From Cannabis sativa (lineage: Eukaryota; Streptophyta; Magnoliopsida; Rosales; Cannabaceae): a stretch of 64,000 nt of DNA. Position numbers and translations under genes: made by a program. The stretch is from the NCBI RefSeq assembly GCF_029168945.1, contig NC_083609.1, positions 20,457,501-20,521,500 of the forward strand. The letters are read 5' to 3'. Under the pieces are notes generated by a model. That model did not search any database. It saw only the letters and a program-made list of their open reading frames with translations, and had not been told where the DNA came from. This document shows positions 59,041 to 64,000 of the stretch, piece by piece (positions within the stretch are counted from its first letter, which is position 1; each line of letters starts with the position of its first letter).

Positions 59041-59674
59041 TAGGGGTGGCATCCCATCCAATCTAGCTTTTTTTCCTTATCCGATTCAATCTAATTAGTA
59101 ATTAGATTTGGAAAATCATCATCCGATCCAATCCAATTAGACCTCAAAATCCAATCCAATCTAATACAATTACTCATTAGATTGGATCAGTTTTTTAATT
59201 GGATATCCAATTACATACCTAAATTTCAATATTCACTTAAAAATATGAAGAAAAATATGTTAAAATTAAGCATCACATTTTATTTAAATTTAATACTTCA
59301 TAAACTCACTGTCTTACAAGTGTAATGTAGCTAAAAATTTTAAATAATTAAAACAACAATATTTCTAAGTAATAAAATAGAGTAAAACATTATGAAAATA
59401 AATACACAAAACAATTAAGTATTACAAACTCAACATACAAAAAAAATCTAATAAATATATATTATATTTTCAATATTTTTTATTATATAAATAATTTTTT
59501 AAATATATATAAATGTAATTGAATTGGATTGATTTTTAATTTGATTTTGAGATCGACATTCAATAGTCGATCCAATCCAATTAGAATTCAACTTTTAGCA
59601 TCAAATCCAATTAAATTGTAATTGAATATCTAATATTTTTGTAATTGAAATGGATTGGATAACTGCCACCCCTA
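59041..59674. mobile_element. hAT-type MITE (634 bp)
   Basis: The terminal inverted repeat is TAGGGGTGGCA...TGCCACCCCTA, a common plant hAT end. An 8-base target duplication, attattat / attattac (59033-59040, 59675-59682), matches at 7 of 8. Subterminal regions carry many 'gatccaatccaatta' phrases in both orientations. No ORF. Confidence 0.82.
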
Positions 59675-59682
59675 ATTATTAC

Positions 59683-60469
59683 TATTGAAATTTTCTATCA
59701 CACTTTTTATTTCAAACTTATTCTTCAATGCATAAGTGCAAAAGAGAGTGTACTATATAATAAAAATGTATTTCGCATTTGTTTTTATAGTTATAATAAG
59801 TTAGGGATGATTTCCATATTTACTGGATTTATATGGCCACATGCATGCATGTATATTTGTCACATTATGAGAAACATGGATAGTTGGTAAATTTTCATAC
59901 ATTGAATCATTACACATATATATTAATATATATAATACACATTATATGACTTTAAAGATAGAGAGAACCGTGTTTCATATGCATGAAATTTATCACACAT
60001 GAGCAAGTCATGAATATTTTTTTCCTTTGCTGACTGGATCCTTATGTGATTTGTGACAGTGCCACATCACCAAAAAGCAAATTATATGTAGGTGGTGCAT
60101 AATTTTTGTTAATTTTTAAGGTTGGAATTTCATCAAAAGTTTTTACCATACCACGCTGTATATATTATAAAATAAACTTTAAATAGTTTGTTGTACTTGT
60201 ATAAAATAAAAATATAGGTGTTTAATTGAATTAAAAATTTAAGTTATTTAGAATTTTTAAAAATTTCTTGAATAAACAAAATTTAAAAAACAAGTTGATG
60301 CATGACTAATATAGCATTTTTTTTTTTTTTGAAAATACCTAGTGTAAGATTAATGTACTCTATTATTTACATAGAAAATTTTTTAATAGTTATATTTTTA
60401 ATATAATCACGATAGTTATATTTTTTCCTAACATGTTATAACAAATAACAACATGTCATTAGAAAGAGA
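59683..60469. other. AT-rich segment before the LINE
   Basis: No gene was seen. It contains homopolymer T and A runs. Confidence 0.45.
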
Positions 60470-61056
60470 CATAGAAGTGGATCAAAGCTCTGGAACCTTC
60501 TAGCGGGCTGCATCCCGTTCTTTCTGGGTTTTCCTGTTTTCTCAAAATTCTGGTTCTAATCCTGTGATTCTCATCATCGTGATGTCGTTTTATTGATTCA
60601 ATCTTGTGTTTTCTTTCTCTTTCTTCTTTCTTACTTGTATTGGGTTTGACTTTCTATTCTCTGTTGCTCATTAATTGCATTTCCTTTCAACTAATCCCCA
60701 TTTATTGCTCTGCATTTTAGATATCCTTTAGATCTCTTATCAGGGGAGTTTAATTGTCTTTTGTTTACTTCTTTTAGTTTGTCTCTTATTTTTATTTAAT
60801 GCATGCCGTCGTTTTGAGCAACCCAAGAATGGAGGCGATCATTGCTCCTACCGGCTATGGAGATACTATAGGGATACTGAAAGGACTGATACAGCATCTC
60901 CACACAACCTTCCTCTGCAAGTCTCCACTCTCCAGGTATTTCTTTAACGTTCTCTATTTAAGGTTTTGGTTCCTGTGGCGCTCTCTACTTGTCCATCTAT
61001 TTGTTCCTAGTTTTCTTCCTGTAGCTTTTCTTTCTCGTGGTTCCTTGAGTCTTACT

Positions 61057-62369
61057 ATGGATTCCCTAGCTCTTAACATTTCTGAAGTCTTAAACCTCAC
61101 TGATCGTGAAGCTGTTGTTCATGACCTTGAGGACGATACTGGGGGGGGGGGTTAGCCAAACTAGCAGAACCTTTTGTCTTGTGTTTAGAATCCTTTCCCC
61201 TAGAACCATCAAACTTGAGTGGTTCGAAGTTGCTATGAGGAACGCCTGGATTACTCAGGGCCCTTTAACTTTCTCTGAATATGGTTCGGGTATGTTCATG
61301 GTGGAGTTCCATTGTGAAGGAGATATGCGAAGAGTGATTGAGGGTCAGCCATGGCATTTTGACCACTGTTTGGTCACTTGTGCAAACCCTGCTGGTCTGG
61401 ATACTCTTCTGCCTAACCAGCTCAGATTTCCCCTTTTTGGATACAAGTCCATTCTATTCCTTTTGGTCAGAAATCTCTAAAACTTGCTAAGTTGATTGGG
61501 GATGAGGTGGGGGATTTCCTGGAGGTTGACAAGCTTACTCTCTTCAAAGTTTCTGAACTCTTTCTTAGAGTCCGTGTTCTCATTGATATCTCTAAACCCA
61601 TCACTCGTGGAATCATGGTTGATTTCAAGAGTATCCACCGTGAGAAGTGGCTCACTTTCCAATATGAGAATGTGCCAAATATCTATTATTACTGTGGCAT
61701 GTTGATCACACACTTACAAAGTGTATTACTTACCTTCAAAAGTATGATGATCTTGCATTTCCACCTAATCTTCCTTATAAAATACCTCTTAAAGCTCCTG
61801 CCAAATCGACTTTCAAAAGAAACCCGTTTGATCTTTCAAACTCATTTCCACTGGATGAACTTCCTGCTCAGCAGGAGAATGTGGATCAGTCCCTCGCTGT
61901 TGCTGTGAGCCAGTTTCTTACCACTGAGGACATTGGCTCTGGATCCTTAGGTGCTGCTTCTCGCGGTAATGTTACTGAGATTGGCTCTCTAGGAGTCGAT
62001 CATGTTCATAGTTCTATTGGTCTTTCTCATGAGGGCTCACCCTTGAGCCATGATGGTTTTCATTCTGCTGTTCTTTGTGACCTTCCTTTCACAACTACCC
62101 AGCATGCTATGGTCACAGCTAGTGAAAGTAGTAGTGAGGGCATTGCTATGGAGGGTGTTTTCTCAAGAACCTTTTGAAAAGCTAAGGGTAAAGCAGTTGC
62201 GGGGGCTAAAAGGGTTGCTTTCCTCCCTCAAACTGTCGTGGTTGGTGACTCTATCAGGAATATTCTCAAGCGTGCTCGAGCTGGTCCTACAATTGTTGAT
62301 GTTTCTTCTGCTATTAATCTTTCATTGGAACAGGCGGGTGTTGCGGGGCAACCCCGCCCAGAAAAATGA
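61057..62369 (+). pseudogene. LINE ORF1 (DUF4283 and CCHC zinc-knuckle protein)
   Basis: The start MDSLALNISEVLNLTDREAV is typical of plant LINE ORF1. A frame change at the G10 run (61141-61150) leads into the DUF4283 domain (WITQGPLTFSEYGSGMFMVE, VIEGQPWHFDHCLV). A second change near 61435 leads to FWIQVHSIPFGQKSL, and a third near 61700 restores YYCGMLDHTLTKC. This is a CCHC zinc knuckle whose first Cys reads Tyr (NIYYYCG). The Ser/Gly-rich tail has a stop near 62177. The frame ends at TGA 62367-62369. The product would be the RNA-binding chaperone of the LINE particle. Confidence 0.82.
62334..62357 (+). promoter_or_regulatory. GC-rich hairpin before the ORF1/ORF2 overlap
   Basis: gcgggtgttgc and gcaaccccgc pair as a 10-bp stem with one bulged t and a ggg loop. 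It ends eight bases before the ATG of ORF2, in otherwise AT-rich DNA. Confidence 0.5.
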
Positions 62370-64000
62370 GTCTTATGAGTTGGAATGCCCGAGGTTTGGG
62401 GAGCCCTCGGGCATTCCGAAACCTCTCCCTTTTTGTTAAAAATCACAAACCGAATTTTCTCTTCATCATGGAGACTAAAGCCGCTGCTGGCCGTGGGGAT
62501 AGCTTACGTCGTAGTCTTCCTTTAGACCATGTGTTTGAAGTTCCTAGAATAGGATTGGGGGGGTCTTTTGATTTTGTGGACTTCGGATGTATCTGTTAAT
62601 ATTTTGAATTCATCTTCTAATCATGTTGATTGTATTATAACTTTTAATGACAATATAAGTACTCATGTTTCGTGTTACTATGGTTCTCCTTATAGTATAG
62701 ATAAAATGCATTCTTGGTTGCTGTTAGAAAGACTTTTTGACAATGCTCCTTTACTTCCTTGGCTTATTCTAGGAGACTTTAATGATTACTTATCCATAAG
62801 TGACCGATCGAGTAGTTCTAATCCCCCTTCTTATGCAATGACTCATTTTCAAAGTTTTGTTAGTAAATTTTCCCTTTTGCCTCTAAACCCGATTGGCTCA
62901 AAATATACTTGGAAACATGGCAGTGTGTGCGAAAGGCTTGATTGGGGAGTTGTCAATCATATTTGGCAACATACTTTTCCTCATACCACTCTCTATCATC
63001 TAGGATTTTATGGTTCAGATCATAGAGTTCTTAAGATAACCCTTAATGATGTTAGTATGGTTCGTCCGAGACCTAAAAGGTTCATGTTTGAAAACTTCTG
63101 GCTCACGGAATCGTCTTTTTATGAGACTGTTAGGGGTAGTTGGAATCATTCCCATTCTGGACAAATTCCCTTAACTCTTAATACTTTTCTCCTTAAGCAG
63201 AAAACTTGCGTGGATGACATCAAAAACTGGAATGCTAGATTTAACAGTCTTTCTCGTAGAATTCATGCTTTAGAAAGCTCTATCAATGCTATCCATTCCA
63301 ATCTGCCTCTTTCCAGTGATAAAATTCAACACGCTTCTGCCTTACAATCTCAGTTGGATTCCCTTCTTTATAAGAATGAGATCCTTTCGAAGCAGCAATC
63401 TAAAATTCACTGGCTGCAGGCTGGCGATAAGAACACTAAATACTTTCATAGTAAAGCTACTGTTAGGAGAAAGACTAATTTTATTTGAAAGCTTAAATGT
63501 AATTATGGGAGAGTGGTTACATCTTTTGATGATATTTATAGGGAGGTGTCCTCTTATTTTGGTGATCTTTGTAAGTGTCAGGAGTCTAATAGCGAAGCTA
63601 CTCAATATCTCCTTTCTGCCATTGATAAGTCACCAAATCCAGTTTCTTGACTCCCCTTTTGAAGCTCATGAAGTTAGGCAGGCCTTATTTCAGCTTTCGG
63701 GTGACAAGGCCCCTGGACTTGATGGACTTAATCCTGCCTTTTATCAAAAGAACTGGCATATTATGGGGAATGACCTCACTACTGTCATCCTTGACACTCT
63801 TAATAATATGGCTGATTTTTCTTCTATCAATGAGACTCTCATTGTCTTGATCCCAAATAAATCCAATGCCTCTTCTCTTAAGGATTTTCCTCCAATCAGC
63901 CTTTGCTCAACGATCTATAAGATCATTTCTAAAATGCTATCAAATCGTCTTAAGAGTATTCTTGGAGACCTCATCTCCCCTTTCCAAGGTGCCTTTTTGT
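62366..64000 (+). pseudogene. LINE ORF2 (endonuclease and reverse transcriptase), partial
   Basis: Starts MSLMSWNARGLGSPRAFRNL, the classic APE-type endonuclease opening, with FIMETK carrying the metal-binding Glu. A frame change at the G7 run near 62557 leads to LLILWTSDVSVNI, then LPWLILGDFNDYL, YTWKHGSVCERLDWGVVN and FYGSDHRVLK. The endonuclease Asp/Asn/His residues are visible. WLQAGDKNTKYFHSKATVRR follows, then a TGA at 63486-63488 and a shift near 63620. The RT domain begins with LFQLSGDKAPGLDGLNPAFY, ETLIVLIPNKSNASSLKDF and PPISLCSTIYKIISKMLSNR, and runs off the window before the active site. The protein nicks target DNA and copies its RNA in place. Confidence 0.9.

Larger units (their letters stand above)
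60470..64000 (+). mobile_element. L1-type LINE, cut by the right window edge
   Basis: A 5' leader of roughly 590 bases precedes ORF1 (61057) and ORF2 (62366). The 5' end is estimated from the change to balanced composition near 60470. The 3' part, including the RT catalytic motif and poly(A) tail, lies outside the window. Confidence 0.8.

Overview
The window is nuclear plant DNA, almost certainly from a dicot, and is essentially a graveyard of nested transposable elements. It is very AT-rich. It carries Ty1/copia, Ty3/gypsy (Tat and chromovirus-like), LINE, CACTA, MULE and hAT-type elements with plant-type TATA boxes, and no intact cellular gene, rRNA, tRNA or CRISPR array was recognised. I cannot assign a species from the sequence alone.

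Layout. 1-2069: PBS and 5' LTR of a minus-strand copia element that runs off the left edge. 2070-2800: decayed chromovirus-type gypsy integrase. 2810-17493: a 5'-truncated Tat-lineage gypsy element (pol, 3' spacer, antisense extra ORF, PPT, 3' LTR), split at 7658-13756 by a copia derivative with a 5-bp target duplication (CTCTG). 17523-18260: copia LTR remnant next to a LINE remnant. 18508-18996: probable foldback MITE. 19365-21216: a MULE whose very long terminal repeats each contain the start of a zinc-finger ORF. 21217-22602: AT-rich 'tatacca' repeat land. 22603-23768: small non-autonomous CACTA (target duplication AGA). 24485-52125: a copia complex in which a left minus-strand element (A) and a right plus-strand element (D) meet head to head at about 45045. 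A is interrupted by a complete, recent but coding-dead copia element (B, 26563-36650) and by a 6-kb CACTA element (36672-42689, target duplication TGA) with transposase and Ulp1-like protease genes. D holds the only well-preserved copia gag-pol. 52126-55670: a second Tat element (antisense ORF, triplicated PPT/LTR junction, LTR) followed by Tat gag-protease sequence. 55671-60470: AT-rich DNA with a long-TIR element (57462-58128) and a hAT-type MITE (59041-59674). 60470-64000: plus-strand LINE with ORF1 and ORF2, cut by the right edge.

How the parts relate. Copies A, B and C (7658-13756) share the same damaged pol and a duplicated leader where gag should be, while B's two LTRs differ at only about 11 positions by eye. 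This points to a non-autonomous (LARD-like) copia lineage moved by proteins of an intact relative resembling D. Both Tat elements carry the same antisense extra ORF. The strongest items for a second look are this defective-but-mobile copia lineage and its repeated leader motif, the MULE with ORF starts inside its TIRs, the hairpin-bearing 205-bp triplication at the Tat PPT/LTR junction, and the LINE ORF1/ORF2 ATGA overlap behind a hairpin.
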